This document shows, piece after piece, positions 36,001 through 44,624 of a DNA stretch of 64,000 nt. The position numbers were made by a program, and so were the translations under genes. The stretch's first letter is position 1, and each line of letters starts with the position of its first letter. The notes below the pieces were generated by a model that was not told the DNA's origin, did not search any database, and saw nothing but the letters and a program-made list of their open reading frames with translations. Source of the DNA: an uncultured Eggerthellaceae bacterium (lineage in GTDB: Bacteria; Actinomycetota; Coriobacteriia; Coriobacteriales; Eggerthellaceae); assembly GCA_946618265.1 (NCBI GenBank), contig CAMOLA010000001.1, forward strand, positions 1-64,000. The letters run 5' to 3'.

Positions 36001-37502
36001 CACTTCGTACCAAGGTCGAATGGGGATTTTGCTTCGAGGGCGGCCGTGGAGAACCCTTCGCGCGTCATGTTGAGGGAACGCGCCGTGCCCTCGATGAACG
36101 CACCGCATCCGCTCGAGCATGCCTCGTTCAGGATGGCGTCGACAACCTGGCCGTTTTTCACCCACATGGCCTTCATGTCCTGGCCGCCTATGTCGAGCAC
36201 GAACGTCACGCCGGGACGCATGTGCTGGGCGGCACGCAGGTGGGCGGTTGTTTCGACGACATCGGAGTCGATGCGCAGCGCATGCTTCAGCATCTCGTCG
36301 CCGTAACCCACGACGACGGATTGCGCGATGTACACGTCAGCGCTCGGGGGGATGGTGCGGTAGAGCTGGGAGAGCATGACGAGCGCCGTCTCCAGCACGT
36401 TGCCGTCGGATGCGCGGTAGCCCGACGACACGAGTTCGCCGCGCTGGTTCAGGAGCGCGTATTTCACGGTGGTTGACCCAGCGTCGAGGCCGAGATACAG
36501 AGGACCTGCGCTATCGAAGAAGCGCGCTCGTGGGTAGCGCTCGTCGGCATGGCGTTTTGTGAATGCCCGCCGTTCGTCGGCCGATTCGAACAAGGGCGGC
36601 AAGTGCCCCAGATCGTCATCGGGAAAATCACGTTCCACGACGAGCTGTTGCAGCTGGGAGAGCGGCATGGCGTTCGAAGGACGTTGTTCCAACGATTCGT
36701 TTTTGCGGTTAGCTTGCTCGTTAGCGGAGAATCGCCCCGCCTCGATGGCAGCGCCGCTTGCCGTGAACAAGTGGGCTTTCGACGGGCGGATGCCCGTTTC
36801 CTCGTCAAGCTCGAGCGCGGTGCGGAAGCGGACGGCCAGCTCGGGGATGTATTCGAAGGGGCCGCCCAAAAACACGATCGTGCCGCGCAGGGGGCGCCCG
36901 CAGGCGAGGCCGCCGAGCGTTTGTCGCACGACGGCCGAAAGCGCGCTCGCCGCAATATCTTCCTTGCTGACGCCGGCTGCGAGCAGCGGGCGGACGTCGG
37001 TCTGCGCGAAGACGGCGCATCTCGATGCGATGGGGTATTCGTGCGTCGATCGCTTCGCCAGCTGGTTCATCTCGATGGCGCGAACGCCGAGCATGCTGGC
37101 CATGGTGTCGATGAACCCGCCCGTCCCGCCTGCGCACGTAGCGTTCATGCGTTGTTCCAGCCTGCCGGACAGGTAGACCACCTTTGCGTCTTCGCCGCCG
37201 AGCTCGACGATGGCGTCGACGCGTGGATACCGTTCGCGCACGGCGGTCGTCGTGGCGATGACCTCCTGGACGAACGGCAGGCCCAGCATATTGGCCAGCG
37301 CGATGCCGGCCGAACCTGTGATGGCGATGGGCCCTTCCAAGCTGTCGTATCGTTCGATGAAAGCTTCGAGCATGCGCGAGAGCGTGCGGCGGATGTTCGA
37401 CCGATGCCGTTGATACACGTGGTACGCGATGCGCCCCTCGTCGTCGAGGGCGACGAGCTTGATCGTCTTCGAGCCAGCGTCTATTCCAATTCGGTATGAC
37501 AT
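33009..37502 (-). CDS. large acyl-CoA dehydratase activase (2-hydroxyacyl-CoA dehydratase activator type)
   Basis: 1497 residues. Two ASKHA ATPase modules occur: residues 1 to about 260 (GIDAGSKTIKLV, GGEDAKVV, CAGGTGGFIDT, and CAVFAQTD) and about 333-610 (LGLDAGSTTVKYALL, GGQDMKAMWV, ACSSGCGAF). Each has the Cys-x-GTG-type and second Cys that bridge a 4Fe-4S cluster in HgdC-like activators. A Cys-rich CAGCPNACML block follows near 634, then a charged disordered linker (about 690-830), a DUF2229-like part (GLPCTLAGYEQ near 878) and an HgdB-like C-terminal part (IAGRPYHVD near 1060, CQGCMIDALPHL near 1330). It should inject low-potential electrons into a partner or itself with ATP. No dehydratase subunits are adjacent. 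Confidence 0.88.
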   Translation of the reverse strand: MSYRIGIDAGSKTIKLVALDDEGRIAYHVYQRHRSNIRRTLSRMLEAFIERYDSLEGPIAITGSAGIALANMLGLPFVQEVIATTTAVRERYPRVDAIVELGGEDAKVVYLSGRLEQRMNATCAGGTGGFIDTMASMLGVRAIEMNQLAKRSTHEYPIASRCAVFAQTDVRPLLAAGVSKEDIAASALSAVVRQTLGGLACGRPLRGTIVFLGGPFEYIPELAVRFRTALELDEETGIRPSKAHLFTASGAAIEAGRFSANEQANRKNESLEQRPSNAMPLSQLQQLVVERDFPDDDLGHLPPLFESADERRAFTKRHADERYPRARFFDSAGPLYLGLDAGSTTVKYALLNQRGELVSSGYRASDGNVLETALVMLSQLYRTIPPSADVYIAQSVVVGYGDEMLKHALRIDSDVVETTAHLRAAQHMRPGVTFVLDIGGQDMKAMWVKNGQVVDAILNEACSSGCGAFIEGTARSLNMTREGFSTAALEAKSPFDLGTKCTVFMTSRVRHAQKAGADTNDIAAGIAYSVVQNALYRVIGRDKSADMGDDVVVQGGAFKSDAVLRAFEKITGAHVTRPNTAHLMGAIGAALIARDRAEDLARSAGDENAYVESNILDANELKALLPRYSAMQCAGCPNACMLSIVDFGDGRHFISGNRCNNGQDIAERKLDENNDVNVSETDMALPRMRKHRKRRNRTEASFNPLINATRDSIAGGTRDNGLEANDAATEDDITMIGVGLPLRESDEDESDNHDQHATSNEEKRRNARKVRIVPPKHGGFTGGKSAFDYMAETMHVSLTNLYCLNRTTRNAEDDIENDAERASIGISQERAGKRAIRRSVEDGGRSKETPPNVVAYEQQLISSYGTKPATTRPGATVGLPCTLAGYEQTPFWHTLLVELGFGVIVPDEARSKAIRSAAAESVPSESVCEPAKITHARLFDVRMAGANAVLLPRYERGNRCPVMCGYADALLDNVEFLMDGSVRTVTPSLRPTSPKRIAANELNVTSIYESLRDLDPAAPVTRAEFDEAFARALAEHDAFENHLRTKTEEALAWIAANGERGGIVIAGRPYHVDATLMHGIDGVVQRLGFAVLSDAGLASLTSDIDAQAEWKPAKHLLKLAKYVIAHPALDMVVLQSFNCGYDAISLGDVRQLLTDAGRTFTALKIDEIVDTAHIRIRLRTMAEAIEARRRRERSGASEQLNETKNLPTEPHSNPGYANKSTAQGSDAHADADKHAAAFNASRCSGDAELVAAPKTTGVVAFPCTTPHCSPAQDLLDEGISDRDLDTARSSAPADICFTAASLVAHAVNLIRDGNCPEALRIPQVCQGCMIDALPHLIGRVCDYVPAIAWEHTETSQLLPPAAAQARTGSMRAARVGIVGNPLLCFDEYMNENLADLLVELGAEPVWPDPANLYVDDVRYIEQLDAFAAAGVDAVLYLQSFGCLKGHVQARGAAHSLAARYPSMPITILDYDPESSALNRENRIRLAVAAAKAGMERM

Positions 37503-37650
37503 CGGGCGCTCAGGGGGTCCTTTCGCAATCGCCTGGTCTGCTTTTCGTAATGTTTTATACCGCTAACCGTGATATGCACCCGTTTCTTTGTGGATTTTGC
37601 ATAAGCGAAACACGTGTACTAGGTGCCGGTACCTCATGTGGCGCCCATCA

Positions 37651-37709
37651 CTGACCAAAGGGGAGTCTCCCTTTCGGTCAGCGACCGTTGGGGGGACTCC
37701 CCTTCGGTC
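37651..37709. repeat. pair of REP-like palindromes upstream of the activase gene
   Basis: Copy one 37651-37681 (CTGACCAAAGGGGAG, TCTCCCTTTCGGTCAG) and copy two 37683-37709 (GACCGTTGGGGGGA, CTCCCCTTCGGTC). They share the AAAGGGGAG-CTCCC design of 32926-33010. A small GGTGCC-type palindrome (AGGTGCCGGTACCT, 37621-37634) lies next to them. Confidence 0.75.
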
Positions 37710-37880
37710 GGTGCCGGCGTTTCGCTCGGTTGAGGCTTTGTTGCGTCGGACGCATCAGCGTAAAAGCGTAGTATTCTAGGTTGCGTGCGGCTTGGGGGAG
37801 CGACGACTTAGCAGCGAGAGGGATAATCGATTTGCTCAATCAATGGTCTTTGGCCAGAATACCGCGTTCAATTACGTTGA
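37710..37880. other. gene-free stretch before the TIGR04076 gene
   Basis: Together with the palindromes this makes 380 bases without a gene. It should hold the promoter of the TIGR04076 gene, but no strong hexamer pair was recognised. Confidence 0.35.
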
Positions 37881-37901
37881 GTGTTTGCGTGGGGGTTGTT
37901 C

Positions 37902-38327
37902 ATGAAGCATACGTGCACGGTGACGGTGCTGGACAAGAAGTGTTATGAGGATTTGCAGGCGGAGTACCTGGCGGATCCCGCAAGCGGGCCATGCCCGTGT
38001 TTCGAGGTGGGCCAGACCTTTCTGTTCGAGCGCGAGGACGGTAAAGATGATTTCTGGCATTTCGGGCGCGATCGCGATCCGAAGTTCCCGTGCGCCGAAG
38101 CGTGGGATTGCATTTCGCGCTACATCTACACGGCGCTCGCCGGTGGCGCCATCATGAAGGGGTGGACCAACGACGAGCGCATCATGGTTGCGTGCTGCAA
38201 CGATGGCACGCGTCCGGTTATTTTCAAACTGGAGCGCGCCGACGTGCCCGAGACGGACGAGGAGCGCGCCTGGCTCGCCTCGCGCGATTTCTCGCACGGC
38301 AAAGACGACGCCTATACGGGAGCTTAA
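37902..38327 (+). CDS. TIGR04076-family protein
   Basis: 141 residues. The family pattern is clear: VTVLDKKCYEDLQ near the start, GPCPCFEVGQTF near 30, then a CAEAWDCISRYIYTALAGG block near 60-80 and a CNDGTRPVIFKLER end. Several Cys and the compact size suggest a metal- or redox-related role, but the family has none assigned. ATG 37902 is preferred over the GTG at 37881 because GGGGG lies 7 bases before it. It is 66 bases upstream of the OYE-type reductase on the same strand and probably cotranscribed with it. Confidence 0.8.
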   Translation: MKHTCTVTVLDKKCYEDLQAEYLADPASGPCPCFEVGQTFLFEREDGKDDFWHFGRDRDPKFPCAEAWDCISRYIYTALAGGAIMKGWTNDERIMVACCNDGTRPVIFKLERADVPETDEERAWLASRDFSHGKDDAYTGA

Positions 38328-38393
38328 GCGGTCCTTGACGCAAGCGCGTTCGGGTCTGTCTCGTAACTATTCGTTTTGAGAAAAGGAAGCCAC

Positions 38394-39515
38394 ATGCTTG
38401 ACCACCTGTTTTCGCCCCTCAAGGTCGGTACGCTGGAATTGCCGAATCGCATGATCGTTTCAGCAATTGTAACGCGATACTGCGAGGAGAGCGGTTTGCC
38501 GGGCGACCAATGGAATGCCTATTATGCGCGCAAGGCGCGTGGTGGATGGGGTCTCATCTTTACCGAGAACTACGGTGTGTGCCCTGAGGCGAACTGCTTC
38601 AAGCGGCAGGCGGGTTTGTGGGACGACTCCATGATCGAGCCGCATCGCGCATTCGTCCAGCTCGTGCATGATCAGGGCGCGCTTATCGGATGCCAGATTT
38701 ATCACGGCGGCCGCCAAGTGCCGTCGGGCGTCTCGGGCGTGCAGCCCGTTGGGCCGTCGGCGATCAAGGAGCCCGCGTGCGCCGATACGCCGCGCGAGCT
38801 TTCGCTCGGCGAGATCGAGGAGCTTGTCGAGCAATTTGCCGAAACGGCGCGGCGCGCCAAGGAATGCGGGTTCGACATAATTGAGATTCACGGCGCGCAC
38901 GGGTACCTGCTCAACACGTTCATGTCGCCAGTGTCGAATGCGCGCACCGATCGATACGGCGGTTCGCTCGAGGGCCGCATGCGTTTCCCGCTCGAAATCG
39001 TGGCTGCCGTGCGCGAGCGCGTGGGAGCGGACTTCCCGCTGTCGTTCCGCTTGAGCACGCGCGATTACGTCGAGGGCGGCATCGATCTGGACGAGTCGCC
39101 GATCATGGCGCGCATGCTGCAGGACGCGGGCGTCGACGTGATCAACTGCTCGCAGGGCATGTATTCGTCGAAGTTCGCCATCATCCCGCCCGCGAAGATC
39201 GAGCCCGGCGGGTTCGTGGAAAACGCTGCAGCGGTGAAGGCCGCCGTCGACATCCCCGTTATCGCAACGGGCCGCATCAACGATCCCGTTTTGGCGGACG
39301 AGATCATCGCATCGGGCAAGGCCGAGCTCGTGACCATGGCGCGCGCCTCGCTTGCCGACCCCGACCTGCCGCTGAAGGCCGCCGCGGGTCGTTTGGACGA
39401 GATCGTGAAATGCACGGGCTGCGTGCAGCTGTGCACCGGGCCGAAGGTCGGACCCGAAGGCATCCGCTGCACGATGAACCCCTCTCTGGGCCGCGAGTAT
39501 CTGGAGGGCGAGTAG
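38394..39515 (+). CDS. old-yellow-enzyme-family reductase, single TIM-barrel form with 4Fe-4S cysteines
   Basis: 373 residues. The FMN barrel of NADH:flavin oxidoreductases is complete: FSPLKVGTLELPNRMIVSAI, QIYHGGRQ near 105, HGAHGYLLNTFMSP near 170 and SNARTDRYGGSLEGR near 185. It ends with the C-x2-C-x3-C-x11-C cluster motif (CTGCVQLC near 345), as in 2,4-dienoyl-CoA reductase and BaiCD types, but the FAD/NADPH domains that normally add about 280 residues are absent. Electrons must then come from another protein. A stop and hairpin (39552-39585) follow immediately, so this is not an obvious frameshift. AAAGGAAG supports ATG 38394. Confidence 0.85.
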   Translation: MLDHLFSPLKVGTLELPNRMIVSAIVTRYCEESGLPGDQWNAYYARKARGGWGLIFTENYGVCPEANCFKRQAGLWDDSMIEPHRAFVQLVHDQGALIGCQIYHGGRQVPSGVSGVQPVGPSAIKEPACADTPRELSLGEIEELVEQFAETARRAKECGFDIIEIHGAHGYLLNTFMSPVSNARTDRYGGSLEGRMRFPLEIVAAVRERVGADFPLSFRLSTRDYVEGGIDLDESPIMARMLQDAGVDVINCSQGMYSSKFAIIPPAKIEPGGFVENAAAVKAAVDIPVIATGRINDPVLADEIIASGKAELVTMARASLADPDLPLKAAAGRLDEIVKCTGCVQLCTGPKVGPEGIRCTMNPSLGREYLEGE

Positions 39516-39551
39516 GGCCGGGTGGCTTGCGCGAATCACTAATCGAGCGTG

Positions 39552-39585
39552 GCGGGCGAGCTGCTCAATCCAGCAGCTCGCCCGC
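39552..39585. terminator. bidirectional hairpin between convergent genes
   Basis: GCGGGCGAGCTGCT and AGCAGCTCGCCCGC are perfect 14-base arms around CAATCC, between the OYE-type gene (+) and the DUF362 gene (-). Confidence 0.75.
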
Positions 39586-39635
39586 TCGGATAGAAATCTG
39601 GCACCTCGTCGCAGCTCCTGTCAGGTCGCGAACCG

Positions 39636-40808
39636 CTATTCCAATCCGAGGTCCTTCAGCATGTGATACGGGTACGGCGGACATCCGGGCAGGTAGTGGC
39701 CGTATCCTACGAGCTTGCGCGTGCAGCTGCCCACGCGGATGACGCGTTTGTCGCGCGTGCGCTCTTCGGGGAGCTCGCGAACGCTCTGGCCGTACAGGAA
39801 CACGGTGTCGCGCATGGTCTCCAGCGCATCGCGGCGGTTCAGCATGCCCATGAAGCTTGCGAGCGCATTTGCGCAGCCGCTGCAGGCGTCGCAAGCGACC
39901 AGCTCGATGCCCATCTCGGCTAGCAGTTCGGGGTCGATGCTGTTGCGTTTGAAGGGATGGCGTACCTGCTCGATGGGCAGGCCCTCGATTTCGATTTCAG
40001 TCAAGTCGGTGCACCCGATGCCCGCTTCGCCCGCCATGCGGATGTAGGGCACCTCGTCGAGCGTGTAACCCATCACTTCGAGGGCCACGGTGTCGGCCGC
40101 CACCACGTCCTTCGAAGTCAGGAGCAGGCCTAGGTTCACTGGTTCGCCCGACGTGGGGCCGGCGCCTTCCATGCCCACGGTGCCGTCGATGATCGTCAAG
40201 TCGGGCCGTGCGATGTGGTTCAGGTCCACGATCGACTGCGCGAGGCCCCATTTGTGGAAGCGTTTCTTGTCGTTGGTTTGCAGGAGCCCCTTCATGTTCT
40301 TCAGGCCCAGCGATACTTCGAGCGAATCGTGCGTTTTTATGACCGGCAGGTCGATGACCACGTTCGATTCGATGAATGCGCGCGGGATACGGATGCGCTT
40401 CATCTTTTTGGCCAGCGGATTGACCACGTACTGGAATTCCGATTTCGTGAAGTCGACGAGCTCGGCGCCGGTGCGCGCGGCCACGGCGGTCAGACCGCAG
40501 TTTTCGAAAGCCAGCTGCGTGTCGGCGCCGACGCACGAGCCGTCGGCGATTATGATGCGGTGCGCGCCCTTTTCGCGGCAGAGGATTGCGAGTGCTTCGA
40601 CCAGGTTCGGGTTGGTCGTGGTGCCCGTCTCGTAGGGATAGGGTTGCACGAGGTTGGGCTTCAGCAGTACCGTGTCGCCCGGCATGATGAGCGATTCCAG
40701 CCCGCCGACCAGGTCGCATGCCTGACGCACGCAATCGATGATGGCGCCGGCGCTGTCGTACGCGTCGCAACGGACGATTGAAACGACCGGTTTATCGGAT
40801 TGGGGCAT
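39636..40808 (-). CDS. DUF362 iron-sulfur-type protein
   Basis: 390 residues with the DUF362 layout: LLKPNLVQPYP near 55, PVIKTHDSLEVSLGLKNMKG near 180 and an internal ACDACSGCANALASF cluster near 325. A C-terminal Cys pair (GSCTRKL and PGCPP) adds to it. DUF362 proteins occur in anaerobes and may bind Fe-S clusters; function is not assigned. ATG 40808 (MPQSDKPVV) has AAGAAGGAA about 6 bases before it, so the longer frame to 41075 is rejected. It diverges from the MFS gene at 40960. Confidence 0.82.
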   Translation of the reverse strand: MPQSDKPVVSIVRCDAYDSAGAIIDCVRQACDLVGGLESLIMPGDTVLLKPNLVQPYPYETGTTTNPNLVEALAILCREKGAHRIIIADGSCVGADTQLAFENCGLTAVAARTGAELVDFTKSEFQYVVNPLAKKMKRIRIPRAFIESNVVIDLPVIKTHDSLEVSLGLKNMKGLLQTNDKKRFHKWGLAQSIVDLNHIARPDLTIIDGTVGMEGAGPTSGEPVNLGLLLTSKDVVAADTVALEVMGYTLDEVPYIRMAGEAGIGCTDLTEIEIEGLPIEQVRHPFKRNSIDPELLAEMGIELVACDACSGCANALASFMGMLNRRDALETMRDTVFLYGQSVRELPEERTRDKRVIRVGSCTRKLVGYGHYLPGCPPYPYHMLKDLGLE

Positions 40809-40907
40809 GATGGTTCCTTCTTTCTTCGGCCGTGCGAATCGCCGTTGCTTTTTTGGCTCTGCAAAAGTCCTGCGATCGCAGTCTAGCTGACTCACAATTA
40901 TAGGTGA

Positions 40908-40932
40908 AACACTGGTGCCTAGTACCAGTGTT
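40908..40932. repeat. GGTGCC-type palindrome in the DUF362/MFS divergent promoter
   Basis: AACACTGGT and ACCAGTGTT are perfect 9-base arms around GCCTAGT. Related sequences lie at 37621-37634 and 42756-42788. It may double as an operator for the two divergent genes. Confidence 0.6.
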
Positions 40933-40959
40933 GATGTGGTCGCGTTATAGTGATTTGCG

Positions 40960-42360
40960 ATGGGAATTCGAGGGGGACAAGTCGAGCAGAGGGAGCGTCC
41001 GCGATTGTGGACGCCGGTTTTCGTTGCCATTCTGGTGGCCGCCCTCTGTTGCTTCACGGTTGGGCAGGGCATCAACTCGGGAACGTCGGTCTATATCGAG
41101 CGCCTCGGGGGCACAGCGACCTTGGCAGGTATCGGTGCGGCGGTTTTCTCGGTTGCGGCTGCGGTTGCGCGCGTCGTGTGCGGCCCGCTTATCGACCTGC
41201 GCGGACGCGTTATCGTGATGGGCGCTGGTTCAGTCATTTTCCTCGTCGGCGTTCTGGGTTCGGCGATTGCGGCGAGCTTGGATTTGTTCGTGTTGTGGCG
41301 GGTCTTGCAGGGAGTGGGTTTTTCCGCGATGTCGACGGCGGCGGCCACGGCGGCGGCCGACGTGTTGCCCGCCGAACGACTTGGCGAGGGCATCGGCTAC
41401 TACGGGCTAGGGCAGGCAGTGGGGATGTCGCTCGGGCCTGCGCTGGGGCTGCTCTTCGTGTTGAGCGAGCCTGCGGAAAACCTGTACTGGGGTATGGCGG
41501 CTTTCGCGACGGCGGGAATCGTCATCATTGCGTTTTGCCGATACGAGCGCAACGTCGAGCGCTTACCGCAAACGGCTACGTATCGCGTCCGCGTTCGCGA
41601 TCGAGAAGCGATTGCGCAGGCGGAGCGTGACGGTGGCGGCAATGGCGGGGCAGGCCGCGGTGCTTCGTCCGAACTGGATGGACCGAGCACCGCTGATGCA
41701 TGTTTAACCGGGGGCGGCGATGTTGGAAACACCGCCGTCCCGAAAGTGAGCCATCGCCTTTCTGCGGCCGAAATCATGGACCACATCATAGAGCCCGGCG
41801 CGCTTGCCGGCGCAATACCCATGATGGCCTTATCGCCGGTCATCGGCTTCGTGGTGTTTTTCGCTGGGTTGTTCGGCACGTCGATCGGCGTGGGGAATGC
41901 GAGCTTGTTCTACACCGTCGGCGCGGTGACCATGGTGGTTGTCCGCCTGTCATCTGGCTCGTTCATGGATCGCGTGCCCGCGATTCGCATCTTCGGCATC
42001 GCCTGCGCATGCGGGCTTGTCGCATACACGATTCTGCTCGTCGTGTCGTTCGGAGTGATCGATGGCGCGGTTCGCGACGCGCTGTATTACGTTGCGGGTG
42101 TTCCCTATGGCATATGCCTTGGCGTTGCGATGCCGGTAAACCAATCGATAGCGGTCAAAAACTCGCCGTCAAACCGATGGGGTGCTGCCAACGGCATGTT
42201 CCTTTTGCTTTACGATGTGGGCATCGGGACCGGGACGACCATCTGGGGCATCGTCAACGATGCGTTCGGTTTTTCGCTCACCATCGTCTGCATTCTCGTG
42301 CTCATCGTGGCATCGTTCGGCTTGGCCCTGCTGACGTATCCCGCTGTCGAGAAGCGATAG
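40960..42360 (+). CDS. MFS transporter
   Basis: 466 residues with twelve membrane helices and a long hydrophilic loop (about 195-265, Arg/Gly-rich) between the halves. The MFS loop 2-3 motif reads GPLIDLRGRVIVMGAG near residue 75, and RVLQGVGFSAMSTAAATAAADVLPAERLGEGIGYYGLG near 115-150 resembles drug/metabolite exporters. The substrate is unknown. No ribosome site precedes ATG 40960, but TATAGT lies at 40946-40951, only 8 bases upstream, which suggests a leaderless message. It diverges from the DUF362 gene with the palindrome 40908-40932 between them. Confidence 0.82.
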   Translation: MGIRGGQVEQRERPRLWTPVFVAILVAALCCFTVGQGINSGTSVYIERLGGTATLAGIGAAVFSVAAAVARVVCGPLIDLRGRVIVMGAGSVIFLVGVLGSAIAASLDLFVLWRVLQGVGFSAMSTAAATAAADVLPAERLGEGIGYYGLGQAVGMSLGPALGLLFVLSEPAENLYWGMAAFATAGIVIIAFCRYERNVERLPQTATYRVRVRDREAIAQAERDGGGNGGAGRGASSELDGPSTADACLTGGGDVGNTAVPKVSHRLSAAEIMDHIIEPGALAGAIPMMALSPVIGFVVFFAGLFGTSIGVGNASLFYTVGAVTMVVVRLSSGSFMDRVPAIRIFGIACACGLVAYTILLVVSFGVIDGAVRDALYYVAGVPYGICLGVAMPVNQSIAVKNSPSNRWGAANGMFLLLYDVGIGTGTTIWGIVNDAFGFSLTIVCILVLIVASFGLALLTYPAVEKR

Positions 42361-42565
42361 CAAATCGAGCATTTTGGGCAGTCTCACAAGGTTATTTAAT
42401 GTTTAGGCGTAAAGGCCGATTAACACACCCCTTTTTGCCAAAACCAAAAATGATCCGACAAAAGGCCAGGTCGGAAATCTTACTCGGAAAAGGGTACGCT
42501 AATCGACCCTGAACTCCGCTTTGCGGATGGTTTTTGGGTATTCAGCTGTTTTCCTGACAGGGGCG

Positions 42566-42751
42566 CTGTCAATGTATTTGAAGTCGATCAAGGCAAAGAA
42601 GAAGATCAAGATGGCTTCGAACGGTCAGATCACGTTGAAGAAGAAGCTCAAGAAGGGCACCTACACGCTGACGGTTGATGTCACCGCGGCCGGCAACGCC
42701 AACTACAACGCTGCTACCAAGACCGTGAAGGTGAAGGTCAAGGTGAAGTAA
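42566..42751 (+). pseudogene. 3-prime remnant of a large surface-protein gene
   Basis: About 60 residues match the C-terminal style of coriobacterial surface proteins: a KKKIKMASNGQITLKKKLKKG stretch, then TVDVTAAGNANYNAATKT and a KVKVKVK end. This is a bacterial Ig-like repeat tail. The short open frame has no signal peptide, no ribosome binding site and no N-terminal domain, so the rest of the gene has been deleted. A terminator-like hairpin at 42794-42821 survives. It ends like the 2267-residue protein at 61328 (KGVKVK), which suggests deletion or recombination among such genes. Confidence 0.7.
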
Positions 42752-42755
42752 CTCG

Positions 42756-42788
42756 GTGAAATGCCGGTGCCTGGTACTGCTGTTTCAC
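42756..42788. repeat. GGTGCC-type REP-like element after the surface-protein remnant
   Basis: GTGAAA at the left and TTTCAC at the right enclose a GCCGGTGCCTGGTACTGC core similar to the palindrome at 40908-40932. Confidence 0.5.
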
Positions 42789-42793
42789 TCGGT

Positions 42794-42821
42794 GGCCCGT
42801 CAGTCTTTCGGCTGGCGGGCC
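42794..42821 (+). terminator. hairpin terminator after the remnant
   Basis: GGCCCGTCAG pairs with CTGGCGGGCC (one G-U), followed by a T-rich GTTCGTTTG. Confidence 0.65.
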
Positions 42822-43064
42822 GTTCGTTTGTGCGAGTTGTCGAGTGCTTCTAGAAACTTGTATTGAAGCGTTTCAAAATATGGCAATCGCTCCATAACGC
42901 CTACACAATCAAAGAGCATAATACTTAGCTTCACAGTCGCAACTACGTAATGGCTGCGCAGAAGGAATTTCCTTCGGTGCGGTCATCTTTTTTACAGAGC
43001 GCGTAATACGGCCGCTGCAAAGCGGATATGGCAGGCTGTTTTCAAGCAGCGAAGGGGGAGGCGT

Positions 43065-44624
43065 ATGGTCATAGGCATACCAAAAGAGCCGCACGAGGGG
43101 CAAACGCTCGTTGCGGCGACGCCCGACATCGTGGGCAAGCTGCAAAAGCTCGGATACGACGTCATCGTCGAATCAGGTGCTGGCGACAAGGCGAGCTACT
43201 TCGACGAGCAGTATGAGCAGGCGGGCGCGAAAATCGTTTCGAAAGAAGACGCGTGGGGTGCCGACATCGTCGTGTGTTTGGACACGCCGACCGATGCCGA
43301 GCTCGCGCTCGTAAAACGCGGTGCCACGCTGATCTCGCGCATGAATCCGTGGACCAACGAGGCGGATATCCAGAAGTTCCACGACATGGGCATCACGGCG
43401 CTGGCCATGGATGCCGTGCCGCGCATCTCGCGCGCGCAATCGCTCGACGTGCGCTCGTCGATGATGAACGTGGCGGGCTATCGTGCCGTCGTCGAGGCGG
43501 CGAGCGAATTCGGCCGCGTGTTCTGCGGTCAAGTCACTGCGGCAGGCAAGGTGCCACCCGCCAAGGTGTACGTCATCGGCGTGGGCGTGGCGGGTCTGGC
43601 GGCCATCGGCACGGCCGGCAGCATGGGCGCGCAGGTCTCGGCGACCGACGTGCGCCCTGAAGTTGCCGACCAGGTGGAGTCGCTCGGTGGCACGTTTGTC
43701 GAGATTCCCGTCAAGCAGGAAAGCGCCGACGGCTATGCCAAGGCCCTTGACGAGGAGCAGCAGCGCCTGACGCTCGAGGTATACACCGCCCAGTGCGCCA
43801 AGAACGATATCGTCATCACCACGGCGCAGGTGCCCGGACGCCCAGCTCCGTTGCTCATTACCGAAGAGGCTGTCGCCGGCATGAAGCCGGGCTCGGTCAT
43901 CGTCGACATGGGCGCGTCCCCGCTCGGCGGCAACTGCGCGCTGTCGAAGCCGGGTGAGGTCGTGCATACCGACAACGGCGTGACGATCATCGGCTACACC
44001 GATTTGGCTAGCCGCCTGCCCGGTCAGGCGTCGCAGCTGTTCGGACAGAACATCGTCAACTTCCTCAAGCTCGCCACGCCGGCAAAAGATGGCAAGATCG
44101 CGCTTGACCTGGACGATGAGGTCCAGCGAGGCGTTACCGTCACGCGCGATGGCGAAATCATGTGGCCGCCTCCGCCGGTAAAGGTTTCTGCCGCTCCGAA
44201 GCAGGACGACAAGACGGGCGCTGGCGAGGAGAAGCCGCAGAACTTGCTCGAGAGCAACGACAAGGACTCGCGCGCTGTCCGCGGCATCGCGTGGAAGGCG
44301 TTCGCAGGCGCCGCCGTCGTCGCACTCATCGTGGCGGCGCCGGAGACGATGACGGGGCATTTCTTCGTGTTCGTGCTTGCATGCGTTATCGGCTTCTATG
44401 TGATCACGGGCGTGTCGCACACGCTGCACACGCCGCTCATGTCGGTTACGAACGCAATCTCGGGCATCATCATCGTGGGCGCGCTCGTGCAGGCGGCAAG
44501 CACTAATGACGTGGCCGTGCTCGTCATGGCCGCCATCGCCATCGCCATCGCTTCCATCAACATATTCGGCGGCTTTTTGGTCACGCACCGAATGCTGAAG
44601 ATGTTCGAAAGGAGCTCCAAATGA
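43065..44624 (+). CDS. pntA: proton-translocating NAD(P) transhydrogenase subunit alpha
   Basis: 519 residues, full-length PntA. The N-terminal alanine-dehydrogenase-like NAD domain ([19 protein letters not shown]; nucleotide loop [23 protein letters not shown] near 170) precedes a Pro-rich linker (WPPPPVKV near 370) and membrane helices at about 415-515. It takes hydride from NADH for transfer to NADP with PntB, driven by proton entry. The start has AAGGGGGAGG just upstream. The stop overlaps the pntB start (ATGA), so the two are translationally coupled. This supplies NADPH for biosynthesis in an anaerobe. Confidence 0.95.
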   Translation: MVIGIPKEPHEGQTLVAATPDIVGKLQKLGYDVIVESGAGDKASYFDEQYEQAGAKIVSKEDAWGADIVVCLDTPTDAELALVKRGATLISRMNPWTNEADIQKFHDMGITALAMDAVPRISRAQSLDVRSSMMNVAGYRAVVEAASEFGRVFCGQVTAAGKVPPAKVYVIGVGVAGLAAIGTAGSMGAQVSATDVRPEVADQVESLGGTFVEIPVKQESADGYAKALDEEQQRLTLEVYTAQCAKNDIVITTAQVPGRPAPLLITEEAVAGMKPGSVIVDMGASPLGGNCALSKPGEVVHTDNGVTIIGYTDLASRLPGQASQLFGQNIVNFLKLATPAKDGKIALDLDDEVQRGVTVTRDGEIMWPPPPVKVSAAPKQDDKTGAGEEKPQNLLESNDKDSRAVRGIAWKAFAGAAVVALIVAAPETMTGHFFVFVLACVIGFYVITGVSHTLHTPLMSVTNAISGIIIVGALVQAASTNDVAVLVMAAIAIAIASINIFGGFLVTHRMLKMFERSSK

